The notes: a model not told the origin generated them from the letters alone. A stretch of DNA of 64,000 nt from Glaciimonas sp. PAMC28666 (GCF_016917355.1 NZ_CP070304.1:1364001-1428000); one strand, 5' to 3'. Counted from the stretch's first letter, positions 29,382 through 39,570 are shown. Numbers and translations are program-made.

Positions 29382-29642
29382 TTAGACAACTTTAATTTCG
29401 GCCTGTAATTGCTCGTATTTAGCTTGTAATTGTTCCTTGCTCTCATGCCACGCAGGATCGAGAGGAATACAACTTACCGGACAGACCTGCTGGCATTGCG
29501 GCTCGTTGAAGTGCCCCACGCATTCCGTGCATTTATGTGGATCGATTTCATAAATCAAAGGACCCATATAAATCGCACCGTTCGGGCACTCTGGCTCGCA
29601 TACGTCGCAATTAATACAATCGTCAGTAATTAGTAATGCCAT
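29382..29642 (-). CDS. YfhL-type 2[4Fe-4S] ferredoxin
   Basis: Low-potential electron carrier. First cluster: C-I-N-C-D-V-C-E-P-E-C-P; second: C-T-E-C, an eight-residue insert (VGHFNEPQ), then C-x3-C, as in the Allochromatium-type ferredoxins. 86 aa from the ATG at 29642; a TTG four codons earlier has no better site. The next gene upstream on this strand is coaD, the usual neighbour in beta-proteobacteria. Confidence 0.95.
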   Translation of the reverse strand: MALLITDDCINCDVCEPECPNGAIYMGPLIYEIDPHKCTECVGHFNEPQCQQVCPVSCIPLDPAWHESKEQLQAKYEQLQAEIKVV

Positions 29643-29820
29643 GAAGTTACTCAAATGTGAGGCGCAACTGTTGCCGTGAAATTCCCGGCAGAAGCCCTAT
29701 TTTAGCACTTACGCAAACTCGCTCCAGCGGCCCGGCAGCTGAACGTCGAAAGCGTATCTCGCCGCTGCAGTGAATAGGAAAACACAGCGCCGCCCGAGGC
29801 GGCCCGTGTAAGCCACCTGT

Positions 29821-30327
29821 TTATACTTTACCGTGCTGCACCGCAGCCTGCGCTGCCAGTTTCTCTTTTAACCACTTCTCTACCGATGGAAAGACGAATT
29901 TAGACACATCGCCACCCAGCGTTGCAATCTCCCGCACTATTGTGCCGGAGATAAACTGGTACTGATCGGAAGGGGTCAAAAACAAGGTTTCGACATCTGG
30001 AAGTAAATAGCGGTTCATTCCAGCCATCTGAAATTCAAATTCGAAGTCTGAGACAGCACGCAATCCGCGCATGATGACGTTAGCATCATGTTGGCGCACG
30101 AAATCTTTTAACAAACCGGAAAAGCTTTCTACCTGCACATTAGGGTAATGTCCCAATACTTCATTAGCAATAGATAACCGCTCGTCTAATGAAAAGAAAG
30201 GTTTTTTGCTTTTGCTATCGGCGACGCCCACCACCAACTTGTCAAATAATCCCGACGCACGACGCACCAGATCTTCGTGCCCACGTGTCAGCGGATCAAA
30301 TGTTCCCGGATATACAGCTGTGACCAT
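29821..30327 (-). CDS. coaD: Pantetheine-phosphate adenylyltransferase
   Basis: Adenylates 4'-phosphopantetheine in coenzyme A synthesis. The nucleotidyl-transferase motif [17 protein letters not shown] is at the N-terminus and [20 protein letters not shown] near the C-terminus; in between [19 protein letters not shown] is intact. 168 aa from the ATG at 30327, which follows GAGGAAA; the frame opens eight codons earlier without a site. Order rsmD-coaD-fdx on the minus strand is common in this order. Confidence 0.97.
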   Translation of the reverse strand: MVTAVYPGTFDPLTRGHEDLVRRASGLFDKLVVGVADSKSKKPFFSLDERLSIANEVLGHYPNVQVESFSGLLKDFVRQHDANVIMRGLRAVSDFEFEFQMAGMNRYLLPDVETLFLTPSDQYQFISGTIVREIATLGGDVSKFVFPSVEKWLKEKLAAQAAVQHGKV

Positions 30328-30386
30328 CTTGTTTCCTCTCAAGTGCCCCAATCAGAGCGCGCATTATGCCTGATAATGTCGCAAAT

Positions 30387-31055
30387 TTAGCGTTGTTCTC
30401 GTTGCAACAAATGATAGAACACTATTCCGGCTTTGTCAGCCCGCACTACCTGCCAGCCAGACAACCACTCCGGCAGCGCAGACTCTGGGCCTCCCACCAA
30501 CGAACGTTCTGCCTCAACATATACCAGTCCGTCGTTAGTGAGCAAGCGTTCGCAGAGGGGTAGCGTTTTTTCCAGCCACCCCTGATGATAAGGCGGATCA
30601 AGGAAAATCAAATTAAAACGCGACTTTTCGACCTCATTATCCGCCTCCAACGAGGGCTTTCCGGCCAATATCTGCAAAAAAGTAGATGCATCAGCGCGTT
30701 GGATTGTCACCACACTTGCGTTTAATTTCGCTTTGGTCGCCTCCAGTTGGCGCACCGCCGGGGTGTTATGTTCCACCATCATCACCGCCGCTGCGCCACG
30801 ACTTGCCGCTTCAAACCCCAATGCGCCAGTCCCGGCGAACAAATCGAGGCAGCGGATATCGGCCCAGCGGCCGTCTAGAACATGCGTCAACCAGTTGAAA
30901 ACCGTCTCACGCACCCGATCCGGGGTCGGCCGCAAGCCTTCGCTATCGATCACGGCCAAGGGCGTACGCTTCCATTGCCCCCCAATAATCCGCACCTGCC
31001 GAGCTTGAACCGGGGGCTGACGATGAACGGGGGCTGGTTTTTTACTTTGCTTCAT
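30387..31055 (-). CDS. rsmD: 16S rRNA (guanine(966)-N2)-methyltransferase RsmD
   Basis: Methylates G966 of 16S rRNA with SAM. Motifs: RIIGGQWKRTPL, GLRPTPDRVRETVFNWL, the SAM loop CLDLFAGTGALGFEAASRGA and the catalytic NLIFLDPPYHQG. 222 aa from the ATG at 31055, which has AGAAAG upstream; another ATG at 31082 is possible. The first 25 residues (Lys, Gln, Pro) are not conserved. It diverges from ftsY. Confidence 0.95.
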   Translation of the reverse strand: MKQSKKPAPVHRQPPVQARQVRIIGGQWKRTPLAVIDSEGLRPTPDRVRETVFNWLTHVLDGRWADIRCLDLFAGTGALGFEAASRGAAAVMMVEHNTPAVRQLEATKAKLNASVVTIQRADASTFLQILAGKPSLEADNEVEKSRFNLIFLDPPYHQGWLEKTLPLCERLLTNDGLVYVEAERSLVGGPESALPEWLSGWQVVRADKAGIVFYHLLQREQR

Positions 31056-31225
31056 TTGCTTTCTTCGCTGGTTAGACTGCATGCCATGTTGAATTCAATA
31101 GGCATTGCTCTGATAGAATGCCGGGATTGTACCTTGCGATTAATTTCTGCGCGGCGTTCGTACTTTCCTTGGTTACTGCCGCCGCACTGCCACTATTTGA
31201 ACGCCTTTCCGATTCCAGGCCCCTG

Positions 31226-32758
31226 ATGTTTAGTTTCTTCAAGAAAAAACCCAAAGTTGACGCCGTTTCATTGCCTGAATTGCAACACGAGGCGCCACCG
31301 GCATCGCCTGACCGTACACAGGCAGACATTCCCACGCCAGCCCATAGCGCTGACAGTCCACCTTTGGACGTCGCTTCAGAAACAGTAGAAGCGCCCGTCC
31401 AGGCGCCCAAGCGCTCATGGCTGGATCGGCTCACCAATAAAGGCGCTGAAGCAGAGCCATTGCCGACGCCATCAACGGACAACACATTCACCGAAGGCCA
31501 CGCATCGCGCCGTGCCGATGCTCCCGAATTGATTGAACAGCCAGCACAAACAGACTCACAGGCCGCCATTGCATCGTCTGCCCCCGTTGCGCCCATCGAA
31601 GCCGATAAGGTTTCCGCGCCCGCGCCGGTCGCGCCAGTAGCCCCAGTAGCACCGGTAGCGGCAATAACGCCACCGAAGCCAGCGATTGCGGTGATACCAG
31701 CCGTCACTCCTCCTGTATTCACCGCCGCGATTCCCGCCTCATTGGAAACGGCGACGATCCCGGCGATCCCGACGGCGCCACCGGCTGTCACCGCTGTCAG
31801 CGCTGACAGCGAAGAGTATGAAGAAGAAATAATCGTTCCAGCAGCGCTCGCTGCCGAGCAAAAGCGCTCATGGCTGACCCGCTTAAAAAGCGGACTGTCG
31901 AAAACCTCTTCCAACCTCACCACGTTATTCGTCGGCGCAAAAATCAACGATGACTTGTATGAAGAGTTGGAGTCTGCGCTTTTGGTCTCGGATGCAGGAG
32001 TTGAAGCCACCCTGTTTGTACTGAAAGCATTGAAGAAAACGGTCAAGGATGAACGCCTGACCGAGGCCCATCAGGTTAAGGCCGCGTTGCGGACTATTTT
32101 GATTTCACTCCTGACGCCCCTGCAAAAGTCCATGGAAATCGGCAAGCATCAACCGCTGGTAATGATGATAGCAGGCGTCAACGGTGCTGGCAAAACCACC
32201 ACTATTGGCAAGCTCGCCAAGCATTTGCAAGCGCACAAGCAATCTGTTTTGCTGGCTGCGGGCGATACCTTCCGGGCCGCCGCGCGCGAACAACTGACCA
32301 TCTGGGGTGAACGCAATAATGTCAGCGTGATCGCTCAGGAGTCAGGTGATCCCGCCGCCGTTGCTTTCGACGCAGTCCATTCGGCGCAAGCGCGCGGGAC
32401 CAATGTTGTGATGGTGGATACAGCTGGTCGCTTGCCGACGCAACTGCACCTGATGGATGAGCTGAAAAAAGTGAAGCGCGTGATCGCCAAAGGAATGGCG
32501 TCGGCCCCCCATGAAATCCTGTTAATAATCGATGGAAATACCGGCCAGAACGCGTTGGCGCAAGTCAAGGCATTCGATGATGCACTCGGCCTGACCGGCT
32601 TGGTCATTACGAAGCTGGACGGCACCGCGAAAGGTGGCATATTGGCAGCAATCGCTATCACCAGAGCGATTCCTGTGTACTTCATTGGCGTTGGTGAGCA
32701 AATCGAGGACTTGCAACCGTTTGATGCGACCGACTTTGTGGATGCATTGTTGCGTTAA
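31226..32758 (+). CDS. ftsY: Signal recognition particle receptor FtsY
   Basis: Membrane-associated GTPase that docks ribosome-SRP complexes. The C-terminal NG domain (about 220-510) carries GVNGAGKTTTIGKLAKHL, VDTAGRLPTQLHLMDE and TKLDGTAKGG. It is preceded by a long acidic, Pro/Ala-rich A domain (about 10-210), in which APVAPVAPVAPV-type repeats occur, and by FSFFKKKPK at the very start. The ATG at 31226 begins this conserved start; an open frame continues upstream to 31118. It leads the ftsY-ftsE-ftsX cluster. Confidence 0.96.
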   Translation: MFSFFKKKPKVDAVSLPELQHEAPPASPDRTQADIPTPAHSADSPPLDVASETVEAPVQAPKRSWLDRLTNKGAEAEPLPTPSTDNTFTEGHASRRADAPELIEQPAQTDSQAAIASSAPVAPIEADKVSAPAPVAPVAPVAPVAAITPPKPAIAVIPAVTPPVFTAAIPASLETATIPAIPTAPPAVTAVSADSEEYEEEIIVPAALAAEQKRSWLTRLKSGLSKTSSNLTTLFVGAKINDDLYEELESALLVSDAGVEATLFVLKALKKTVKDERLTEAHQVKAALRTILISLLTPLQKSMEIGKHQPLVMMIAGVNGAGKTTTIGKLAKHLQAHKQSVLLAAGDTFRAAAREQLTIWGERNNVSVIAQESGDPAAVAFDAVHSAQARGTNVVMVDTAGRLPTQLHLMDELKKVKRVIAKGMASAPHEILLIIDGNTGQNALAQVKAFDDALGLTGLVITKLDGTAKGGILAAIAITRAIPVYFIGVGEQIEDLQPFDATDFVDALLR

Positions 32759-32830
32759 TCCAGCCCCTCGTCTTCTGAATTTATTTGAGTTTGATGCACT
32801 ATTTATCCATTTTTAACGTATTTTTAAACA

Positions 32831-33514
32831 ATGATTAAATTCAGCCAAGTCTCAAAACAATATGAACGCAACGTTTTTGCCTTACGCGACATCACGCTCA
32901 CGATTAACAAAGGCGACCTTATATTTTTGGCGGGTCCATCCGGTGCCGGAAAATCGACGCTGCTAAAAATGATTGGTGCCATCGAGCGCCCCAGCAGTGG
33001 GACATTAACGGTCAGCGGTCAAGACGTCGGCAAGTTGAAGGCGTCCGGGGTACCTTATCTCAGACGCAATCTCGGTTTGATTTTTCAGGAGCAGCGGTTA
33101 CTCCTGGATCGCAGCGTACTGGCAAATGTGATGTTACCGTTACTCGTCACCGGTGCCACGCGCATCCACGCGGAAACCCGTTCGCGCGCTGCGCTGGACA
33201 AAGTGGGCCTGATCGATAAGGCCCTGTCACAACCTCAGACGTTATCCGGCGGCGAACAGCAGCGCGTAGCGATTGCCCGGGCGATCGTTAATCGTCCGCA
33301 AATTATCCTGGCCGATGAACCGACCGCCAACCTTGATCGCGACAATGCGGACCATGTATTGAACGCCCTCAAGTCTTTCCATTCGGCGGGCGTTACCTGC
33401 CTGATTTCAACGCATGATGAACAGTTTCTGCACAGTGCCAACCATGTGATCTTTTTAGATCAGGGCCAAATCGTCGATCATTGGCAAAATTCCAGTGCCG
33501 GGAGAAGCAAATGA
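32831..33514 (+). CDS. ftsE: Cell division ABC-type ATPase FtsE
   Basis: ATPase that with FtsX controls periplasmic cell-wall hydrolysis at the division site. Walker A GPSGAGKSTLLKMIGAIERP (about 36-55), signature LSGGEQQRVAIARAIV and Walker B IILADEPTANLD are intact. 227 aa, complete. The stop overlaps the ftsX start by four bases (ATGA). Confidence 0.97.
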   Translation: MIKFSQVSKQYERNVFALRDITLTINKGDLIFLAGPSGAGKSTLLKMIGAIERPSSGTLTVSGQDVGKLKASGVPYLRRNLGLIFQEQRLLLDRSVLANVMLPLLVTGATRIHAETRSRAALDKVGLIDKALSQPQTLSGGEQQRVAIARAIVNRPQIILADEPTANLDRDNADHVLNALKSFHSAGVTCLISTHDEQFLHSANHVIFLDQGQIVDHWQNSSAGRSK

Positions 33515-34437
33515 AAACCTGGCTGCGACAGCACCTATCAGCCATTGCCGGGGCTATTGCTCACTTGATTAAAGCCCCGGGCAGTTTTGCCATGAACGTT
33601 TTAGTCGTAGCCATTGCATTAGCGTTGCCATTCGCCGGATTGACGCTGCTTCAAAACGTTCGTCCTGTGTCCGAGCAGTTAGCCGTTCAGCCGGAAATCA
33701 GCGTCTTCACCGCCATGGACATTTCGCGTGAAAAAGCTACCGAGCTGGGTGCACCAATTCGTGCGATTTTGCAGCAACACGACAAGCACGCCAAGGTTAG
33801 CTTTGTCCCGCGCGAACAAGCGTTGAATGACATGAAGGGTAAAACCGGCCTGGCTGACGCACTCACCACACTCGGCCAAAACCCGTTGCCTGACGCTTAT
33901 GTATTGCAATTGTCTGGCTTCAACAATCTCACTGAAGCGAACCAGATCGACTCCATCAGCGCGCAACTAAAAGCGTTACCCGGTGTTGACAATGTACAAG
34001 TCGATTCAGATTGGGTGAAACGTCTGGCAGCTTTGTTGCATATTACCCGCCTGATGCTGCTATTTCTGGCGGTAACGCTCGCAGTCGTAGTGGTCGCGGT
34101 AGTGTTCAATACCGTGCGCTTGCAGGTGCTGACACAACGTGAAGAGATTATCGTCGCCAAATTGGTGGGCGCGACCAATGCATTTATACACCGACCTTTT
34201 TATTATTCCGGCGCATTGCTGGGATTGTGTGCTGGCGGCGTTGCGCTAGGTGGAGTTGCCATCGGACTGCAGCCGCTGAATCAGGCCATCGCCGAATTTG
34301 CACGACTCTATGCTTCCGAGTTTTTATTGCTGCCGCTAGACTTACCCTTTACTTTAGCGCTGCTGGCCATTAGCGCGGGATTGGGATTAATTGGCGCAGT
34401 ATTCTCGGTGCGGCGTCATTTAGCCCGCCTGGCGTAA
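33511..34437 (+). CDS. ftsX: Cell division permease-like protein FtsX
   Basis: Four-helix membrane partner of FtsE. A cytoplasmic N-terminal piece, one helix at about 27-48 (FAMNVLVVAIALALPFAGLT), a large periplasmic loop (50-170) with VSFVPREQALNDM, then helices at about 177-202, 226-250 and 285-305. 308 aa. The ATG at 33511 overlaps the ftsE stop; a longer frame starts inside ftsE and is rejected. Confidence 0.96.
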   Translation: MKTWLRQHLSAIAGAIAHLIKAPGSFAMNVLVVAIALALPFAGLTLLQNVRPVSEQLAVQPEISVFTAMDISREKATELGAPIRAILQQHDKHAKVSFVPREQALNDMKGKTGLADALTTLGQNPLPDAYVLQLSGFNNLTEANQIDSISAQLKALPGVDNVQVDSDWVKRLAALLHITRLMLLFLAVTLAVVVVAVVFNTVRLQVLTQREEIIVAKLVGATNAFIHRPFYYSGALLGLCAGGVALGGVAIGLQPLNQAIAEFARLYASEFLLLPLDLPFTLALLAISAGLGLIGAVFSVRRHLARLA

Positions 34438-34490
34438 CGAACTGTGCCGGAGTGCGCCCGAGTGCGCTGCCTGACCTTACTTTGCTGAAA

Positions 34491-35057
34491 ATGACTCTAA
34501 AAAATTCTTTGGTCCCGTCCTGCCGAACTGCGCTGTTGTGCGCCAGCGTCTCCCTTGTCCTGGTGTTGGCCAGCGCCTGCTCGCCCAAATTCAACTGGCG
34601 ACAAGTGCAAGGAAATGATGCACCTTTTAGCGTTTTGCTTCCTGCCAAAGCGTCCACTTTCTCACGTGCTGTCGATCTGGACGGTATCAAATTGAACATG
34701 ACCATGACCGCCGCGGAAGTTGGCGACGTAGTCTTCGCCGTAGGCAGTGCAAAACTAAACGATCCAGACCAGGCTGCGCCAGCGATTCAGGCCATGAAAA
34801 CGGCGTTAGTAAAAAATATAAATGGCAGCGTCAAATCCGAAACTGCCAACGTAGCCTCAGGTGGGTCGCAAGGAACCGTGAGCAAAATTGATATCGAAGC
34901 ACTCGGCCCAGCAGAAAATACCGGTCAACCAAAAGTGCTGTTCGCTCATTTAGAAGCTAAAGGGCAATATATTTATCAAGTCATTGTGATAGGCCCACAG
35001 AAAGCCGTATCAACGGAGAATGTAGAAACCTTTATGCAGTCATTCAAGGCTAGCTAA
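34491..35057 (+). CDS. Putative lipoprotein of unknown function
   Basis: Export signal with lipobox: hydrophobic LLCASVSLVLVLASAC, the Cys being the probable lipidation site about 30 residues in. The mature domain (about 160 aa) begins SPKFNWRQVQGNDAPFSVLLPAK, contains AVGSAKLNDPDQAAPAIQAM and ends VSTENVETFMQSFK, a layout common in small envelope proteins of this order. No enzyme motif. It follows ftsX by 53 bases. Confidence 0.75.
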   Translation: MTLKNSLVPSCRTALLCASVSLVLVLASACSPKFNWRQVQGNDAPFSVLLPAKASTFSRAVDLDGIKLNMTMTAAEVGDVVFAVGSAKLNDPDQAAPAIQAMKTALVKNINGSVKSETANVASGGSQGTVSKIDIEALGPAENTGQPKVLFAHLEAKGQYIYQVIVIGPQKAVSTENVETFMQSFKAS

Positions 35058-35245
35058 GACTGATTTCTGAAGTAGTTGTTGTACGCAGCACCCAAAAAAA
35101 TTCGATATGATAATCTTAAGCCAACGGTAAAGGTAATTGCCCGGATGTAACCAAAAGTCACAATAGTGGCGACGACCAGAACAAACGGGTATGCTAAAGT
35201 CGTCTTTTATCAACAATAACCAACAAAAATATACGCAGAGGTTTT

Positions 35246-35590
35246 ATGTTAATCACCTTTAAATGCAAGGCGTCACCTGACGTCACTATGTACGAGCAAC
35301 ATGTGCAACGCATTTTTGAATTGCTGCACAAAGAAGCGAAAATTGGCGTCATCACCGCCGCCGAAACCGGCCACGCAGTTCAGTTGCTGCAAGGGGAAAT
35401 CGCCAGGACATCCGCGCACGAAAAATCGGCCGAAGTTGAACGCGACGTCGTAGCCCATCACGGCGAAAACGGCGATGACCACGGCCACGAAACCACTGAA
35501 CGCGTCGCTTACGCTGCACGCACGCGGCCATTGCTGGACATGTTAGTGGCAGCAAACAAGGCGGGAAACGACGTACTTTGGGGTATTTGA
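35246..35590 (+). CDS. DUF1840 family protein
   Basis: 114 aa, cytoplasmic. MLITFKCKASPDVTMYEQHV opens the family, followed by ITAAETGHAVQLLQGEI and the C-terminal ARTRPLLDMLVAANK and DVLWGI. Between them lies a His/Asp-rich spacer. AGAGG precedes the ATG. Function unknown; the family is mainly beta-proteobacterial. Confidence 0.88.
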   Translation: MLITFKCKASPDVTMYEQHVQRIFELLHKEAKIGVITAAETGHAVQLLQGEIARTSAHEKSAEVERDVVAHHGENGDDHGHETTERVAYAARTRPLLDMLVAANKAGNDVLWGI

Positions 35591-35803
35591 GGACTGTATA
35601 GTCAGTTTAAATAATACATCTTCAACAACCGCCTGGCTGCCAACATTGCGTGTGCGGCGTGGCGTTTGTTGAAGGCATCAGACCCTAATTAGCCAGTGTG
35701 ATTCACATCAGCGAACTACCAAATCAGGTAGTTGCTGAATAGTTAATGAATGGGGGGGTTACCTCGTAGCAAATCAGTGACTAACAAAGTAACTAGCAGA
35801 TCG

Positions 35804-37045
35804 TCAACAGGCGTCCAGATTTACGTTCGAAGGACTCTCCTTCTTGAACTCCGTGAAATAGTAAAGCAGCGCCACCAAAGGTGTCGCAGCGCCGAACCAA
35901 GACACCAGATTCCAGCCACCCTGGGCATAAGCCCAACCTCCCAGCGCTGAACCAACTGCCCCACCGGCGAAAAATATCGCCATATATAAACCATTCAATC
36001 GACTGCGTACTTCACCGCCCAACGAGAAGATGGCGCGCTGACCGAGCACCAGATTGGCCGAGACGCCCATGTCCAGCAGCAGCGCCGCTACCACCAGCAT
36101 ACCGAGTGAAAAGTTGGAACCGGCCGTGCCGATATGGGCGGCGGGATAAGAAATCAATGCCAGTGTCAACGCCACGCCGGTGGCCGGCCGGGTCAGGCCA
36201 CGATCGGCCAGACGCCCCGCAATCGGCGCTGCAATAGCACCCATCACACCCGCCAATGCAAATAAAGCTATTCCGAATTGAGACAGCTTGTACATCGGCC
36301 CGGCCAACACCATAGGTACCACCGTCCAAAACATGCTGAACACAGCAAATAACAACGCATGGTAAGCGGCGCGACGACGTAATATCGGCGTCGTGGTCAG
36401 CAAGCCCCACATGGAGTGGAGTAAATGGCCGTAGGCCAATCCGGTTTGAGGATGACGCGGCGGCAAATGACGCGCCAAAACTACTGCCAATACGCCGATC
36501 ACTACCGCCGACATCCCAAAAACGGCATGCCATCCCCAGAAATTGGCGATCAGGCTTGCCATAGGGCGCGCCAGCAGTATCCCCAACAATAAACCGCTCA
36601 TCACATTGCCCACCACTTGACCACGCTTCTCAGGCGTCGCCAGATAGGTCGCATAAGGAACCAGCACCTGCGCCGCGACCGAGCTTAGCCCAATGGCGAG
36701 CGCAGCCAGCAAAAATTGCCATGCACTTTGCGATAGTGCGGCGGCGATTAATGCAAGCACGGTGACAATTAACGCACTGACGACAAGTCGCCGATTTTCA
36801 ATCAAATCCCCCAGCGGGACGATAAAGAGTAGTCCCAGGCAATAGCCTATTTGCGAGAGCGTGACAACCAGGCCACCCGCGGCTGGTGATAGCTGGATCG
36901 ACGTACTTATCAGGCCGATGAGAGGTTGCGCGTAATACAGGTTAGCCACAATGGCGCCGCAAGCGATCGCCAGCAATAACGTAATCCAGGTGGGAATGGT
37001 AGCCGGTACTAATGCTCTTTCCGGTAAACCCGATGCTACAGTCAT
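35804..37045 (-). CDS. Major facilitator superfamily efflux transporter
   Basis: 413 aa, about twelve membrane helices. [14 protein letters not shown] in helix 1, [17 protein letters not shown] (loop 2-3 signature) and [19 protein letters not shown] are typical of the YbcL/YnfM-like drug-efflux branch; a second-half loop shows [12 protein letters not shown]. Substrate unknown. It diverges from the LysE gene with about 310 bases between starts. Confidence 0.85.
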   Translation of the reverse strand: MTVASGLPERALVPATIPTWITLLLAIACGAIVANLYYAQPLIGLISTSIQLSPAAGGLVVTLSQIGYCLGLLFIVPLGDLIENRRLVVSALIVTVLALIAAALSQSAWQFLLAALAIGLSSVAAQVLVPYATYLATPEKRGQVVGNVMSGLLLGILLARPMASLIANFWGWHAVFGMSAVVIGVLAVVLARHLPPRHPQTGLAYGHLLHSMWGLLTTTPILRRRAAYHALLFAVFSMFWTVVPMVLAGPMYKLSQFGIALFALAGVMGAIAAPIAGRLADRGLTRPATGVALTLALISYPAAHIGTAGSNFSLGMLVVAALLLDMGVSANLVLGQRAIFSLGGEVRSRLNGLYMAIFFAGGAVGSALGGWAYAQGGWNLVSWFGAATPLVALLYYFTEFKKESPSNVNLDAC

Positions 37046-37354
37046 ACAATTGCCTTTGAAGTAAGTGTTATGGTCGCGCTATTTATTCAATTCAATTGTC
37101 ACCGTGCGGATTGTCGAACTGTCGAACTGTCGAACTGTCGGACTACTGCCTTGAGGCGAACCAGGCAGCAATGGGGACCAGCGCCCGTTGCAGGATGCAC
37201 GGCACCAACGCTATCGCGTAACGGTTTTGAAAAAGAATCAACTGAAACAGGCGGGATAGGTCGATACTTTAGCGGAAATCGACAGTCTCTGCCCGCAGCC
37301 GCCACGCATGCCGTTACAATCACGTCTTCACATTCGACGCGGCGACGAAAACCA
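37046..37354. other. Intergenic region between MFS and LysE genes
   Basis: About 310 bases between two divergent starts. It contains the octamer repeat listed separately. A plus-strand frame is open through it into the LysE gene, but its translation is not family-like. Confidence 0.5.
37112..37143. repeat. Tandem octamer TGTCGAAC, 3 exact plus 1 degenerate copy
   Basis: TGTCGAAC repeats three times and is followed by TGTCGGAC, making a 32-base block in the spacer of two divergent transporter genes. Likely slippage; regulatory use unknown. Confidence 0.8.
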
Positions 37355-37999
37355 ATGTTGACAAGCTATTTTGGCATTACCAGTTTGGGACTGTTCTGCT
37401 TCACTGTATTGCTCTTGAATGCCACCCCCGGACCGGATACCGCCTATATCGTTGGCCGCAGCGTGGCACAAGGACGCTCCGCAGGCTTAATGTCTGCGCT
37501 TGGCATCACGGCAGGTTGTCTGGTCCATGGTACGCTTTCCGCATTCGGTCTAACGGCTTTGTTGGCCGCTTCTGCCTCGGCATTTATGGTGATCAAACTG
37601 GCCGGAGGTGGTTATTTGATCTATCTGGGCCTTAAAATGTTGTTGAAAAAACCTGATCCAGCGGGCCAAGGCGTCAACACCGCGGAGATGCGCCCGCATC
37701 ATACGATTTTTGTGCAGGCGCTGATTACCAATGTGCTGAATCCGAAAGTTATTTTATTTTTCTTGTCATTTTTCCCCTTATTCGTAAGGCATGACTCACC
37801 TCACAAGATATTGGCCTTTCTCATCCTTGGCGGCGTATTTGCCTTGATGTCGTTGTGCTGGAATAGTGGCACCGCGTTGCTGGCCGGCACACTCAGCCGC
37901 CATGCCAGCAATAACCCTCAGATCAAACAATGGCTGGAACGCACCGTCGGCGCCGCGTTTATCGCGCTAGGTGTAAAGCTCGCCTTCACTAAAATTTAA
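37355..37999 (+). CDS. LysE/RhtB family amino-acid exporter
   Basis: 214 aa with six predicted membrane helices. The signature ATPGPDTAYIVGRSVAQGRSAG lies in the first helix-loop (given in part), then GGGYLIYLGLKMLLKK and FVQALITNVLNPKVILFFLSF. Exports amino acids or related compounds; substrate unknown. The ATG at 37355 begins the first helix; earlier in-frame codons are not conserved. Confidence 0.9.
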   Translation: MLTSYFGITSLGLFCFTVLLLNATPGPDTAYIVGRSVAQGRSAGLMSALGITAGCLVHGTLSAFGLTALLAASASAFMVIKLAGGGYLIYLGLKMLLKKPDPAGQGVNTAEMRPHHTIFVQALITNVLNPKVILFFLSFFPLFVRHDSPHKILAFLILGGVFALMSLCWNSGTALLAGTLSRHASNNPQIKQWLERTVGAAFIALGVKLAFTKI

Positions 38000-38016
38000 G
38001 ACCGTTTAATACAATT

Positions 38017-39570
38017 ATGGACAAAAATAAAATTCGCCTGGTGAAGAAAACCGGCGCAACAGCGTCACCATCCTCACCTGCCTCCCTGCGCTCACCCGCG
38101 AGGTCGCCGAAGCCGTCACCAATGCCATCACCGAAGCCGTCTGCATTGAAATCGTCGCAGCATGTGTCTCAACCGACAGCAGCACAACAAAAGGTAGCAG
38201 CGAGGGCGCCATCATTGCGGCCCGACGTCAAAAACAGATTAAACTTTTCGACGCTTAAAACTGAATCACTGGCTTACGCCTTGTTAGGCGCAGGTCAGGC
38301 TATCGCCATGGTCCGCGATGGTGCCTCGTTACCGCAGGCGTTGTCGCAGGTGTTTGCCCAATCTGCCGCGCCTGCAGCGACACGTGGTGCGATTCAGGAT
38401 ATTGCATACCGGACAATGCGCAGCGTCGGTTTGGCCGAGGTGCTGATTGCAGCGTTGACGAGCAAGGCACCAGAACCCTCTCTGTTGCACGGCGTACTAT
38501 GTTGCGCCCTGAGTTTGCTGGCAGAGGTCGACAAGCCCGCCTATGACCAGTTTACCGTGGTGGATCAAGCCGTCACCGCGACCGCTTCCGATCTGAACAT
38601 CGCCCATGCCAAAGGCATGGTCAACGCCGTGCTGCGGCGCTTTTTACGTGAACGCGAAGCACTTACCGCCGATGCCAATCAAAATCCATTAGCATTATGG
38701 AACTATCCGGTATGGTGGATCGACCAGATGCAAGCGGCTTACCCGCAAGATTGGCAAGCCATCCTGACACGCGGCAATCAGCCGCCGCCGCTGACGTTGC
38801 GTGTCAACCAGCGCAAGATCAGTGTTCCAAAATACTTACAACTTCTTGCAGAAAACAGCATCGCTGCCCGGCAAATTGGCCCGGTAGCCGTGCGTCTGGA
38901 AAAACCGCTGCCGGTGAACCAGATCCCAGGATTTGAAGCTGGCCTGGTTTCGGTGCAGGACGCCGCCGCGCAATTGGCTGCTCCCTTATTGGATTTACAG
39001 GACGGCATGCGGGTACTGGATGCCTGTGCCGCTCCCGGTGGAAAAACCTGTCATTTACTCGAACTGGCCGATGTTACGGTCACGGCGCTAGACCACGACG
39101 CCAAGCGCTTGCAACGGATAGCGCAAAATTTGCAACGATTACAATTAAACGCAACGCTGCAAGTAGGTGATGCGCGGCTGGGAGCGAACTCAGGGAGCAC
39201 TGAAAGCATCGCTAACGGGTGGTGGGATGGTCAACTATTTGACCGCATTCTGGCTGACGTTCCGTGCACTGCCTCTGGTATCGTGCGTCGCCACCCTGAT
39301 ATCCGCTGGTTACGACGCGCTACCGACACTGACCAACTAGCAACACTTTCCGCAGATATACTGGACAACCTTTGGCAGATGCTACGGCCAGATGGTAAAT
39401 TGTTGCTCGTAACCTGTTCATTATGGCCGCAAGAGTCGGAGCAGCAAGCGGTAGCGTTTGCACAACGCAATCAGGCGATAAGATTAACCGCACCGGGCCA
39501 GCTAATACCGACAACAGGCGATGAGCACGATCATGACGGTCTGTTTTATGCGTTGTTCCAGAAAACCTGA
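38017..39570 (+). CDS. rsmB: 16S rRNA (cytosine(967)-C5)-methyltransferase RsmB
   Basis: Methylates C967 of 16S rRNA. NusB-like N-terminal domain about 85-210 (LLHGVLCCALSLL, MVNAVLRRFLRER), then SAM domain with ALDHDAKRLQRI preceded by LDACAAPGGKTCHLLE, ADVPCTASGIVRRHPD (Cys) and LVTCSLWPQESEQQA (Cys). The first 70 residues are an unusual Ser/Pro/Lys-rich extension (SPKPSPMPSPKPS) before the conserved part. It begins the rsmB-DUF4390-ntrY run. Confidence 0.94.
   Translation: MDKNKIRLVKKTGATASPSSPASLRSPARSPKPSPMPSPKPSALKSSQHVSQPTAAQQKVAARAPSLRPDVKNRLNFSTLKTESLAYALLGAGQAIAMVRDGASLPQALSQVFAQSAAPAATRGAIQDIAYRTMRSVGLAEVLIAALTSKAPEPSLLHGVLCCALSLLAEVDKPAYDQFTVVDQAVTATASDLNIAHAKGMVNAVLRRFLREREALTADANQNPLALWNYPVWWIDQMQAAYPQDWQAILTRGNQPPPLTLRVNQRKISVPKYLQLLAENSIAARQIGPVAVRLEKPLPVNQIPGFEAGLVSVQDAAAQLAAPLLDLQDGMRVLDACAAPGGKTCHLLELADVTVTALDHDAKRLQRIAQNLQRLQLNATLQVGDARLGANSGSTESIANGWWDGQLFDRILADVPCTASGIVRRHPDIRWLRRATDTDQLATLSADILDNLWQMLRPDGKLLLVTCSLWPQESEQQAVAFAQRNQAIRLTAPGQLIPTTGDEHDHDGLFYALFQKT

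Noticed and set aside
31072-32046. Long Ala/Ser/Gly-rich minus-strand reading frame antisense to ftsY
   Set aside because: It mirrors the Pro/Ala-rich A domain of ftsY; composition comes from the complementary codons, with no ribosome site or family resemblance.
36012-36533. 173-residue minus-strand frame within the MFS gene in another frame
   Set aside because: The MFS frame has clear membrane helices and signature loops; the alternative has none.
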